This document shows positions 31,741-42,722 of a stretch of 63,707 nucleotides of DNA, piece by piece. The first letter of the stretch is position 1. Each line of letters starts with the position of its first letter. The notes under the pieces were generated by a model that saw only the letters and a program-made list of their open reading frames with translations, was not told the DNA's origin and ran no database searches. The position numbers and the translations under genes were made by a program. Source of the DNA: Seminavis robusta (taxonomy: Eukaryota; Bacillariophyta; Bacillariophyceae; Naviculales; Naviculaceae); contig CAICTM010000380.1 in NCBI GenBank assembly GCA_903772945.1, positions 8,048 through 71,754 of the forward strand. The letters are read 5' to 3'.

Positions 31741-34700
31741 TCAATTGGAGCTGTTGGGCTGGAATACATTGGCTTTGGAGAATGTCGTGTGCCTTCCTGA
31801 AACTTGCTGCGATGGAATGCCGCACAACAAGAAGTTTTTCTTTTTGTTCATGGACTGGAGAAGCCGTTGCCGTTCTTGATTGTTGACCGGATTATTGTTG
31901 CGCAGGTCGTTGTGTGGATCTGGGATGCCAACTCTGCCAAGAGGATTGGTGCCCTCGTCGCTCTTGGGTTTGTCCGCATTTGAAACACGACCGCTCTTGG
32001 CATTGGCCTGCTGAAAGGACTTGGTCACCTGGGGCTTGACCTTGGTTTTCGTCTCTATGAGTTCTCGGTCAGAAGGTGGAGACCCGCTAGCACCTTGGAC
32101 AGTAGTACCACAGCTCGCCACTTTGGTCACATTGTCAGGTCCTAATGCACTAGTGTTTTCATTGTTGCGGGCGTCGGAAGCATCAAAATGGTTGTCAGCG
32201 TCGCTGTCGTCGGAATCACTGTCATTGGGTACCGGTACCTGTTTGGGTTGGCCCCTCTCAACGAAATCATCTACTGCCTGTGTTTCTGCAAGATGAAGGG
32301 AAAATGGACATGTGAGCATACCCTTTTACACTATGATACACAAGAAACAGTCCTCATGCAGAGAGTCAACTCACCGCCACCCATCTGGCCTTCCCGGTTG
32401 GCCGGACGGGCTCGACCTTGGTCAAAGAACGCCTTGTGGTCGAAGGCCGCCTTCTTTGCAGCTTTTGCTGCACCTTCCAACTGACTACGAATCAACTGCT
32501 CCGTCTCTTCCTGCATCATCGCCTCTCCTTTTTCCCAAGCATTGGCAATTGCTGTGCTAGTTCCAGCAACAATGCCTTTGTCGGTTTTCCAAACTCGAGA
32601 GAGGAAGGAGCTGTCCTTCGAGAAGCTCAACAGATTCTCGGCGCCGAACAACTCTCCTTTTCTCTTGGTGTCCTTGTCAACGCCCAGAAAGGATCGTGGT
32701 GCAGCTTCTGATCCCTCTGCCGAGCGAAAGGTTTCTTGTCTCAAGTGCAACTTGTAAATCTACACAATGACATGTAGGGCCATCCGAGCAAGATAAAGCG
32801 ACCTGTGAGCGGCAGCGGCATGCTGGCTGCCATTATGACACCGTTGTGATGAGCATGACACGCCATGCAATTTCTTTCACTCACCTGACGCAGGTACTTT
32901 AGCTCTTCGATAGTTCCCTGAGCCACTAGTCGGTAAACCGTCACATCTTTCGATTGGCCAATACGATATGCGCGATCTTGAGCCTGCCGATGATGTGGAG
33001 AAGAAGTCGGTCGAATGTGAGTCAACCGGTCCAATGAAGTCCTGACAAAAACATGGATATCAATGAATTGACACGCACCTGCTCATCGTGCGCTGGGTTC
33101 CACTCGGCATCAAAAATGCTTTATTAGTTAGAAGAGAAAAAGTGAGGATGCCACCCTCATACAATGATGAACCAAAGTGCCCATTGTAGATCGACTTACA
33201 TGACATTGTTCGCGGCAGTGAGATTTAGCCCAACGCCAGCTGCACGAGTACTCAACAGAAAGCAAAAGTATTTTGAATCAGTCTGAAACTGCTTCACCAA
33301 CCCTGTACATGACATACAACACATACGTGTATACGGTGGGTGAGAAAAGGTCCAAGAAGGAAATGAACGCGGCGACGATTTGAACCTCGAAAGGGTGGCG
33401 TGACTGACCTTGACGGTCTTTTCCTGGCGTCTTTCCATCGATGCGAAGAAACCTTTTGGCTTCATTGTCCAAGTAGCGAGCAATGATGTCAAGCATGCGC
33501 ACTGAATAGGAGAAAATGAGCACCCGGCCCTTTTCGTGATGGATGTCTTGAAGCAACGAGTGCAACTTTTTCATCTTCCCGGACATGGCAAAATGCTGGA
33601 CGCCTTGCAAAAGTTGGTCGCATCTTTCGTAGCTCGCGCCTGGGAGCTCTGGCAGGACATCGTCAGGGAATGAGATTTTTGCAAACTCCCTATTTAAATC
33701 TTCCTCGTGCTCAGAATCTACCGCCGCCTTGTTCCCTGGCTTTTCGTACTGAAGCAGCGTCAAATGCGAGCTTAGTTGATACAGCTTGCTGAGGCATGGC
33801 AGCAAAACACACGAAGGACACCGCTTGCATTGCGTGCCATCGGGGTGCTGTTTGCGCCACATCACTGACATCCCTTTGTCTTCTTCTTGCGGCTCCCTGT
33901 AGTGGCACTTTCCCCTCTTGATAAACTCGTTTTCCTTTTGGAACGCAATCTTGTCCTCTGGCGTTTGAAGTCGTAAATATCGTTCAAAATAATTGATATT
34001 GACGCCACAATCACATGGCGCAGAACTGCCGCGTACAAGTACGAAGTCGGGCAAGTTACGGATGTGCTCGTACGTCTGAGATGAAGGTATCAAGGGAGAG
34101 ATGAACGGTGAGCAAACCCATAATAGCAAGTGCTCCCTACAGCAAATAAAGAAGTCCTACCTTCTTCTGCAGTTCTGATAGCTCGCACAAGACTGGATCA
34201 AAAGACAAAGAGCTTCAGTGAGGGACAAAACAGCCAGCCAACCAACAAAACTGGGAAAAGACAGTTCTTACCAACGTGCTCTGTCTTCTTTGGCAGCTGA
34301 GACAACACGTCTTGCTTCTTCCGCGCAATATACAACGGCTGCAATTTTTTGTTCAGCTCCAATCGCTTGTCCTCTCCCTGGGCTTTGACATCCTGTGTTG
34401 CGTCAACAGCTCTGTTTATACCGTACAAGAACAACAAAAACATGCTAGTGAGATACGTTATTGTTGGTGCAACCAAACCAATCCGTCGACAACACGGACC
34501 TGGCCTTCTTCATTGGTTTGCCAATCCTGTTATTGAATTGCTTGAGAGTGCCTAGAACTTTGGGCTGCACCAAGTCTACAAGCTGCACGATGAAGTGAGA
34601 AGTTTCCGTGCGAGTTAGAGTCGACGCGCCCATATTACCATATCAACACGACGAAACACTTACATTGTGCAGCCTGCAAAAGAGGAAAGATCGCAAATGA

Positions 34701-37700
34701 AGGGAAATCAGCGACAGCCGAACGACTCGAAGTGCTCGCCGCTCACGAAAACAACAGCAACTTACTCGTCTATCCAACGCGGTATAATCACAGCTCGAAG
34801 GATCAGGTCAACACCGGCACGATCACAAAACGAGCTGTCTGGAACTTACCGAAGCCTGTTTTCACATCAAGACGAAGAAGAAGCATAAGAAATTGCAGCA
34901 AGCATCCTTCCCTTTGGCATGTAATGATACTCACAATTGGGCATTGGGGTACCAGTCAGACCAATAATCGGGCAATTGTGTCTCTTTGCAAGAATTCTAA
35001 GATTCTTTGCATTGTTGCTCTTTCCGTTCTTGAAAAGATGAAACTCGTCGACTACTACCAGGTTCCATGGAAATTTGAGGATTTCCTCAAAATGCTTCTT
35101 CGCGCCGAAAAGAGGGTGCCCGCATAACAGAACCTCAGCCGATCCCAACTCAATTCCTTTCAAAGCCTCCTCTCGGGTGTCCGATTCCCGGAACTATTTG
35201 AGCCACGAAAAACTCCAAAGATTAGAGTTGACTACTCCACTTTGATACTCAAATATCTTCTGCAACAGTCAACTCACTTTTTCGACTTCAATTTTGGAAA
35301 ACTGCATTATCTCGCCATCCCAGTTGTCTACAACGACAGCTGGGACTATCAACAAAATGGGCACGATTTCAGGGAGACCCAATTTCTCCTTGTATTCTGC
35401 GAGACGCTTGTTCCTGCCTTCGAATCCACACTGACCCAACAGGGCACTGTTTTCCCAGTTCCCGAGCTCCTTTTCCACTTCCTTCCGTTTCGCTTTCCTC
35501 TCCTTCAAAATATCCTCGTCCATCGTGGTTCCAGTCTTTCCCAACAGCGCCGATATCAATGCTATGATCTGCATCGTTTTCCCTGTGCAAAGTAGAAGCA
35601 TGAATCAAGGTGAGAAAACGTGGCATAAAGGAGAAAGAAAGCAAAACACGATCATTTCACATACCAAGGCCCATGTCATCTCCTGATCCGTGAGGCAGGC
35701 AAAGGGAACGTGGTTAGGCGTATGACACCCAAGCATAAAACGTTCAGAACGGAATACCATACCGAGAATTGCGCCGTAATTATTGACCACAGCATTGTAC
35801 AGGAATTGAATCCCCTCTCTCTGAAACGGAGGCAAGTATCTAGCGAGGGCTGCCGGCACTTTGTGGTCGCTTCTGGCGTCCTGTTTGTTCACCAACTTGA
35901 GTGGCACGTTATCGAACGGGCCAAAATAAGGATTGCCTAGCGTAGGGTACTGTTCGTGCTCTTCGATGCGACCCTTCGCTTTGTGTTGGTCAGCAACAAC
36001 ATCGTCGTTCTTGCAAGGGCTGCTTGACGCCCCGTTTTTGCCTGAGCCAACGTTTTCCATTTCCCCGACATCCGCTTTTGCTGCGCGGGGGCGACCAGAT
36101 ATGGAAGCTCGAGATTCAGTGCTGTGAGCAGCCGGAGCTGTGATGGGACGACGATCAATTTGTGAGTTTCCATTGTCATCGTCATCATCCCACAAATCGC
36201 CACCGCCGACGAAGTTACGTCCTCGATGCTGCATTTGGGAAACGTTCTCTCGCTCTCGCTCAACAGCCTGAAGAGGGTTCGCCGGTGCCTTTTTCTTATC
36301 AAGCTTGGAAACTGCACGCTGCTCATCCCCGGATTCATCTGACAAGTCGTTCGCCATGACCTTTTTGACTGCGCGTCGATGCTTCCCAGCCGATGCTTGG
36401 TCACCCGACTTTCTCTCATCGGAGTCAGAGTCCAGAGGGAAGACAGTACGAGCGCTTGCACTCTTTTCGTGTTTGGGCTTCTTCGTCTGTTTTGATTCAT
36501 CTCTCGACGAAACGCTCTGCACCGAGCTTTCTTCGTCAGAGTTCATTTCCTTGTCCTTGTCCTTGTCCTTGTCGTGCGCTTTCTTGACTTTTGCCTGGGG
36601 AGAAGATTCGTTCTTGGCAGAGCCCAAGCGACGATTGCGATTAGATCGATCTTGAGGGTCGAAATCAGTATCGTCAGAATCTGGGGATTCGTACGGTTGA
36701 TTTTTTGTGCTCACAGGCTTTGATCGGCTGCTGCAGGACTTCGCCATCGCTTTGCCGCGCCTCGGACGAGGTTGCGAACGTTCTTCACTAGAGTCTTCGC
36801 TGTCGGTCTCTTTGTTGGATTTTCGAGCCCGCTGAGAGTTCTGGTAGATTGATTTTCGATTCGAATCGTCGTCATGGTCCAATTCCCGCTTTCCTTTCCA
36901 ACTTTGGTGGGATTGTTGGCTGTCAGTTTTCTTCAAATGACCTGTCGAGGGCCCCCGATCGGAATGATCATCAAAGTCACTATCCAATGCTTCCCGACTG
37001 GCTAGTCGACTACTTTGTGATTGTTGGCTGTAAGTATGCTTTGTATGCTTTGAATGTCGCTTTGCGCCATCCGAACTTGAGTCACCGTTCTCTGACCTTT
37101 TTCCGGCCCTTCGACTGTTGCGGGATCCTTGGCCGTCGTACTTCTTTGGTCGGATCGAATGGCGTTTTGAGGCCCTTTGACCTGAATCATCATCACTATC
37201 GCTATCAAGTGCATTCCGATTTGCTATGCGTCTGTCGTGGGATCCTTGGCTGTCAGATTTCTTGGAATGACGTTTCGAAAGCCACTGATCAGAATTATCA
37301 TCAGTGCTGTATTCCCCCTTTATTGCCCTTTGACTACCGTGGGATCGATGGCTGTCACGTTTCTTTGAACGGCTTTTCGCGGGCTCCTTGCCTGAACCAC
37401 CATCGCTACATGTATCATCGCTATCCAATGCTTTCCGGATTGCTCTTCGATTGTTCTGAGATTGTTGGCTGTCAGATTTCTTTGAAGCTCCCAGATCGGA
37501 ATCATCATCATCCTCATCACTGTCCAATTCCCGACTTGATTTTTTTCTTTTGCTGGATTTATGGCTGGCTCTCTTCCAGCCCTTTCTACTAGTAGACTGC
37601 TCCTCATCTGACCAGCTTGACTTCCGACTCTTGTTGGATCTACGGTGGTCTCTCTTCCGACGCATTTTCGACGAGGACTCCTCGTCTGAATCACTATCTT

Positions 37701-38106
37701 CACTGCTTGATTCTTCGCTTGTTTCTCGTGAATTGTTGCGGGATTTTTGGCTCTTTGAACGAGACTTGGAACCACCTCTGTCTGCCCGGTAGGAAGACGT
37801 GCGCCCAGAATTCTTTGGCGCGGGTCTGCGCTGTCGTTTTCCCTTTGGAAGCTCTGTGTCTTCGTCAGACGAGTCCTCTTGAGACGATTCTTCTTCACTT
37901 CGTTTAGATTTATGGCTGGATTTCTTCGTCGTTACATCGCCGGAAGTACCCTTTTCTGTGGCCTTGCGCTTGCGGTCTCTGGCGCCTCTGTCATTCTCCT
38001 TGTTTCGCTCTCGTCTCTCCTCCCTTTTATGCTTCGATTCCAAGGCTTCAAAAACCTTCTGTTCTTCACGTCTTTTCCGTGCTAGCTTAAGTCTTTGACT
38101 ATACAT
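31741..38106 (-). CDS. SNF2-family DNA-dependent ATPase, ERCC6L2-like
   Basis: Fifteen exons (+ coordinates, 5' to 3'): 38106-35763, 35682-35665, 35582-35278, 35193-34935, 34793-34766 (uncertain), 34673-34664, 34582-34500, 34411-34272, 34192-34161, 34075-33409, 33302-33200, 33118-33079, 32983-32885, 32759-32375, 32285-31741; 1685 residues. The first ~720 residues are Ser/Lys/Asp-rich and disordered, with about six degenerate ~35-40-residue repeats built on SKKSDSQ...ALDSD. The helicase starts at [20 protein letters not shown]. Walker A reads GDDMGLGKT and is split over an 18-base exon. Motif II reads DEFH (about residue 936), motif [11 protein letters not shown]. The second lobe shows [42 protein letters not shown] and [13 protein letters not shown]6-like remodellers act in DNA repair and transcription in the nucleus. 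The exon after LTGTPMPN is the weakest point of the model. Confidence 0.87.
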
Positions 38107-39099
38107 GGTTGCGTCTGACAATAGTGATACAGACCGTGATACCTCCAAGATCGATTATGCCATGCATCGATTGGGGTTTGTCTTGTGTCTTCGTTGTGGG
38201 GTTCGAAATATGCTTCCAAGAGCAAACGGCCTCGATCAGATTTAGAAGAAACTATTTGTTAAGTCTCGGAGCACCGTTCGCTTCAGATGAGCTTCCCCTA
38301 AATAGATCTACCAAACGCATTATAAATACACTCCTCCCTTGATATTAAGAGAGTCCGAGATAAGATGTCAAGTACTGAGATTTGCTGGAATGTTTTAAAG
38401 ATATTTGAGACACTCAGATCTGCACTAGAGCTAAGATACCCAGCAAGCACTCTCCCTTGGGCACATAAGAGATTGACAGATGATACAATGACAGTTTTCT
38501 ACAACAAAATGCCTTGAAAACAGGTGCCAAAAGTCAAAAAATTTGCCTCCGGCAGATGATACACTGCTCTTTCCTCTCTTCACGTAAGGGAATGTTTAAT
38601 AAGGTGGGAAGCAGAGCAGAAATGTTGGTATGTACCATACTACTAGTATGATCAATAGAAATGGCAAGAAAGGTAAGATGTTGCCTTTGCACCCTGAATT
38701 TAAACAAAATGCTAAGAAGATTCTTTTTAAAAGTTAGTACAGATATTTGAGTGCTTGCTAAGATGGCTTCAGGGTTCAGCTGAACTTAGAGACATCTTAA
38801 TATAAAGGGAGGAATGAAGTATTTGTAGATCGGTTACATTTTAGCTGGCTTAAACATTTGACTTTGCCAACGGACAAGCACGCGCCGTTGCGCACATACT
38901 CACACGCTGGTCGGCGCACAAATCAGTCTTGACAGGACTGGAACGGCCAGAAAAATGATGGAGCACCGTAACGGACCGTGAAGCAATCAAGTTTCTTCCG
39001 TTTCATCTCAAGGAGCACCCCGATTGATCCAAAACCCTCAAAGAGGACAGAGGCAATTTCGTCCTGGCTATCCGTATTGTTGTGTTGGTTGGAAAGGCA
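38107..39099. other. Divergent spacer carrying a MITE
   Basis: Separates the divergent SNF2 and MFS genes. The MITE at 38329-38819 fills half of it. The remaining flanks (38107-38326 and 38822-39099) are the likely promoter regions and show no further repeat or gene. Confidence 0.55.
38329..38819. mobile_element. MITE of Tc1/mariner (Stowaway-like) type
   Basis: 491 bases with imperfect terminal inverted repeats. The left end reads CACTCCTCCCTTGATATTAA; the right end read on the minus strand is CTTCATTCCTCCCTTTATAT and then TAAGATGTC. A TA dinucleotide flanks each end (38327-38328 and 38820-38821), as expected for Tc1/mariner insertion. The inside is AT-rich with no open frame of note, hence non-autonomous. 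The CTCCCT-type ends recall Stowaway elements of plants, but convergence of such a short motif is possible. Confidence 0.65.
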
Positions 39100-42000
39100 A
39101 TGCATACCGTTCCATATTCGCCTTCGACCCCTATTGGCCAAGGCGACCTCAATAGTTCATCGGGCAAATTGGAAGAGACAACAGCAGCAGCAACAACTAC
39201 CACAAGCGGAAGTACCACCATGGCTGTCTGTCAACCCATCGTGTCGGCCAAAGAATCTGGCTCTGCCGCCAGTGCGATGGAAAACAAACCAGTGGTGACG
39301 CCTGATGCCGCCAAGTCTGTTGAGGGCTCTCCTACTCCCACTGCTTCTGACAGCGAGTGGCTTCAAGGATCTCCTGTGTCTGATCCATCGACTGCTAACA
39401 GCAATGATACCGTTGACAATGACGAAGACAGCTCCCAGGCGGACTCTTCCGACGGAGAATCCTCTTATTTCGCCAAGCACTTGCCAAGTCCCAAGAGTGG
39501 AAGACGATTCTCCTACTCCAGTTCTGGCTCGGCGCCTGCACGGACTACGCCTTTTATGCCTACTAGTACAACTGCTGCAGCCACCAAGAACCGTGCCAGT
39601 GACGCCAGTTTGTCCTTTTCGGACGAAAGCGACGATGAACTTCCTCTGTCGGAACCCATCGAACCCGTTGCTCGGCTACCCAGCCAAGTGGCCGATATGC
39701 AGTTGCAGAGGATCACTCGCGTTCATTCCGTCAGTTCTTTGGTAAGCTCGGACGGAAGTAACAGCCATCCCAAAGCTGGGGTCTTATCCCCTGAGAGCAC
39801 CCTCTCCAGGGACAGTTCCAACAGCAGTGTCAACGCAGAACACTCCACTGTGGTCGCTTCACCCAAGGATTCTGCTGGTCGCAGGCAACCTGAGGCTCCA
39901 GCCTACAATGTCATGGGATACTACCAAGGCCACCCTGAAATGAATCCATATGGGCCCATTGACATGCAACACCAAATGATGATGGCTGCCCAGATCCATC
40001 AGCAGCAATTGAATCAATTCAATAGCCTCAAATATAAGAGCGATGGGACTCTTCCTTTCGTCTACAGCGATGACGAAACTGAAGACACTCCCTTTATGCA
40101 TCAGCTTGCAACGGACGGGCACGGAGGGTCCTACAATACCTTTCCCTCACAAGGAGGGGGCAGTGGCGGCGGTTCTGGTACTCGTGGAAATGGACCTCCT
40201 GCTGGCGGCAATGGCGGGGATCCCTATGCGCAACTTCCTGGAGGACAGAACTCCAACGAGATCCAAGGTGCCAATGGAGCTCCCATGATAAGCCGTGAAA
40301 AGGGTAATGGCTCTAGCGACTCTGATGGAGATGACGTGGATGAGGACGATGACTTCAAAGTTTACTGGCAACGCTGGATCATGCTCTTTTACATGTCCAT
40401 GCTCAACCTTCTCTCTGACTGGACATGTTACTCTGTTGCCCCCATTGCTATCCTCACCCAGCAAACCTTCGGTGACGTTGATCCGGAACGTTTGGTTGTT
40501 ATCTTTCTGGGAGCCAACGCTATCTCGACAGCATGTGAACCTATCATTCTTGCCCGCCTAGGTTTGAAGAAAACTGTCCTTTTTGGTTCGTTGTTGCTCA
40601 TGATTGGAAGCATGATCAAGAGCGGGGGAATCCCTCCCATCATCCAGGCCGAACTCGTCCGAGGTGAAGACGAGTGGCGCTTGAGCTTTGGGTTCTTCTT
40701 GGTTGGGCTCTCGCAGCCGCTCTACCAGTGCACTCCAGCATTGTTGTCGGCTTCTTGGTTCCCTGAGCATGAACGAACCATGGCCACAGGTGTTGCCTTG
40801 AATGCCAACCAGCTGGGAATCGGATGTGCATTTGTTTTCGGAACGCTTCTTGTTGCCACGAGTGATGATATTCCTGCGTATTTTGGTCTCCTCAGTATCA
40901 TTTCGACTCTTGCATTCTTTGGAACCCTCTTCCAGTTCGACGACGCTCCACCCACTCCTCCCTCAAGCAGTGCCAAGGTGATGAAGGGTGACATTACAGT
41001 ACCTAACGTCGGGTCCATTATGCAATCCGTTAGGGGATTCCGGGGCAATGCTCCTCCCATGTCAACTGCGGTGGCCCCTGCTCCGTCGCCTGCACTCAAT
41101 GGAAGGACCCCACCCCTTTCTCTCGTGCCCCAAGCTTCGGCTCCTTCACCAATGGAACCAGGCCCTACTGACCAAGAGAATACCAGAATGCCGTTGCTGG
41201 GTGATCCTGGGGCGTTGCCTGGTGATGCATTGCAAGGAGGTGGCCCACCTGGGGGATTCCCAATGTACCCAGAAGGTTTCATGCCTCATCCCGGCTACCA
41301 GCATCCCTATGCTGTTCCCGGCATGCCCGCTTATCCTTACTACCAACAGCCTTACTACCAGAATCCCCCTTACCCTGGTGTTTACCCTCCACCACCATAC
41401 CCTGGTTACCAGAACCCCCCTTACCCTGGTGTTTACCCTCCACCACCACCACACCCACTTCTGCAGGGCCCAGCAGGGTATGGATACAACCTCGATGAAG
41501 GGGCAGAGCCTGTGGTCACGGTTTCTGATCACCATTTGGACATTTTGATTCGAGATGACCAGGTCATTCAAAGTACACGAGCTTGCCTTGCCCGACCCGG
41601 GTTTCTCCAGTGTCTGGTTTCATTCACAGTCTCTGGTATTGTCATCAACACCTTGTCTACTTTCATGGACTATCTGGTGACCTTGGATGGCGCTGGCAGA
41701 GAATACGTTGGTATCATTGGTGGTTCCTTCCAAGGTATCATCATGATTTCCAGCCTCGTCATTGGAAAGCAGACCGACAAGACCCGTGCATACTACTCTG
41801 TCATCATTGCAATGCTGGTCTTTGGTGCCTTTGGATTGGCATTCTGTGGTGTGAGCCTTGATGCGGATAGGGGCAGCGATTTGCGCTACTCCCTTCTGAT
41901 TGTTGCTGCTTTGGTTGGACCGCTGCAACCCGTTTCGACAGAGCTTGGAGTTGAAGTCGCCTACCCCTTGAGCGAAAACACTGTTTTGGTGATCCAGCAG

Positions 42001-42273
42001 CTTTTCTCCAACTTGCTGAGTGCCCTGTTCATTCCGTTCTTCAAATCCTTGAAGGATATTGGTATTTCAAAGAGTGATGCCGAAGACTCTGCGGAGCAAC
42101 CAGAGTACACCTTTTCGTTCTACTTGCTCATTCTCCTACACGCTGCTGCCACAGTGTTCTTTGCCACTTACAACGGACGCTATCTTCGCTATGAGCACGA
42201 GTTGGAGAAATTGGCAGCCAAAGAGAACAAGAAATTGAATGGCGGCGGCGGCGGCGAGAACAAGTTTTCGTGA
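39100..42273 (+). CDS. MFS transporter, SLC49-like, with long disordered N-terminus and Pro/Tyr-rich central loop
   Basis: A single exon of 1057 residues. About 420 residues of Ser/Asp/Gly-rich disordered sequence precede the membrane part. Helix 1 starts at YWQRWIMLFYMSMLNLLSDW and is followed by SVAPIAILTQQTF, which resembles SLC49 (FLVCR-related) transporters. Helices 1-6 end near FDDAPPTPP. A ~200-residue cytosolic loop follows, with a Pro/Tyr/Gly-rich stretch in which a block with NPPYPGVYPPPP occurs twice. Helices 7-12 run from PGFLQCLVSFTVSGIVINTL to YTFSFYLLILLHAAATVFFA, and the tail is Lys- and Gly-rich. SLC49 members move haem, choline or related small molecules; the substrate here cannot be inferred. 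The ATG at 39100 is the first in frame. Confidence 0.85.
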   Translation: MHTVPYSPSTPIGQGDLNSSSGKLEETTAAATTTTSGSTTMAVCQPIVSAKESGSAASAMENKPVVTPDAAKSVEGSPTPTASDSEWLQGSPVSDPSTANSNDTVDNDEDSSQADSSDGESSYFAKHLPSPKSGRRFSYSSSGSAPARTTPFMPTSTTAAATKNRASDASLSFSDESDDELPLSEPIEPVARLPSQVADMQLQRITRVHSVSSLVSSDGSNSHPKAGVLSPESTLSRDSSNSSVNAEHSTVVASPKDSAGRRQPEAPAYNVMGYYQGHPEMNPYGPIDMQHQMMMAAQIHQQQLNQFNSLKYKSDGTLPFVYSDDETEDTPFMHQLATDGHGGSYNTFPSQGGGSGGGSGTRGNGPPAGGNGGDPYAQLPGGQNSNEIQGANGAPMISREKGNGSSDSDGDDVDEDDDFKVYWQRWIMLFYMSMLNLLSDWTCYSVAPIAILTQQTFGDVDPERLVVIFLGANAISTACEPIILARLGLKKTVLFGSLLLMIGSMIKSGGIPPIIQAELVRGEDEWRLSFGFFLVGLSQPLYQCTPALLSASWFPEHERTMATGVALNANQLGIGCAFVFGTLLVATSDDIPAYFGLLSIISTLAFFGTLFQFDDAPPTPPSSSAKVMKGDITVPNVGSIMQSVRGFRGNAPPMSTAVAPAPSPALNGRTPPLSLVPQASAPSPMEPGPTDQENTRMPLLGDPGALPGDALQGGGPPGGFPMYPEGFMPHPGYQHPYAVPGMPAYPYYQQPYYQNPPYPGVYPPPPYPGYQNPPYPGVYPPPPPHPLLQGPAGYGYNLDEGAEPVVTVSDHHLDILIRDDQVIQSTRACLARPGFLQCLVSFTVSGIVINTLSTFMDYLVTLDGAGREYVGIIGGSFQGIIMISSLVIGKQTDKTRAYYSVIIAMLVFGAFGLAFCGVSLDADRGSDLRYSLLIVAALVGPLQPVSTELGVEVAYPLSENTVLVIQQLFSNLLSALFIPFFKSLKDIGISKSDAEDSAEQPEYTFSFYLLILLHAAATVFFATYNGRYLRYEHELEKLAAKENKKLNGGGGGENKFS

Positions 42274-42360
42274 GACAAGAAGTCAAAAAGGTGAAGTAAT
42301 CGAGTAGCCCTATGCTTGTAAATGCATCTATTATGATTATTATGTAACTGTGTGAGTAGT

Positions 42361-42722
42361 TCAATCGAGCCATAAAGCTGTACCGTAGGCGATCTGGAGT
42401 CCCCTGGTTTGGTTTCCTTCCCTTTTTATCTGATCCTTTGCAACTAGATCCAAATGTGTGGGTTGTCGTTCCTTGAGGAACGAACGCGTATGATCCGGGC
42501 GTGTCTGTATCATCTTGATCTCTTGCTGGCAATAGTCACAGCGCGCATAATTCCATTGTGAAGAATGTGTCCATCCTTGGTTCTTCTTGCGCCACACCTT
42601 GAATTTGTTGATATAAAACTGTTTCTTGCCTCCGGCGGCAGCATACTTCTTGTGGGTACCAGAGTTCACATGTTGTTTGAGCGTACTTCTGGTCACTCCT
42701 GCCTCTTGATGGCAATTCAATG
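42361..42722 (-). pseudogene. Frameshifted downstream half of the zinc-finger gene
   Basis: This frame, shifted relative to 42717-43505, reads GVTRSTLKQHVNSGTHKKYA. That supplies the H..H half of a zinc finger whose C..C half (LWCHCC) ends the upstream frame. It continues with a second Cys pair (RCDYCQQEI) and histidines. I could not find an intron of normal size that joins the frames; a one-base indel near 42720-42745 would do it. Either the gene is broken or the assembly has an error. Confidence 0.45.
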
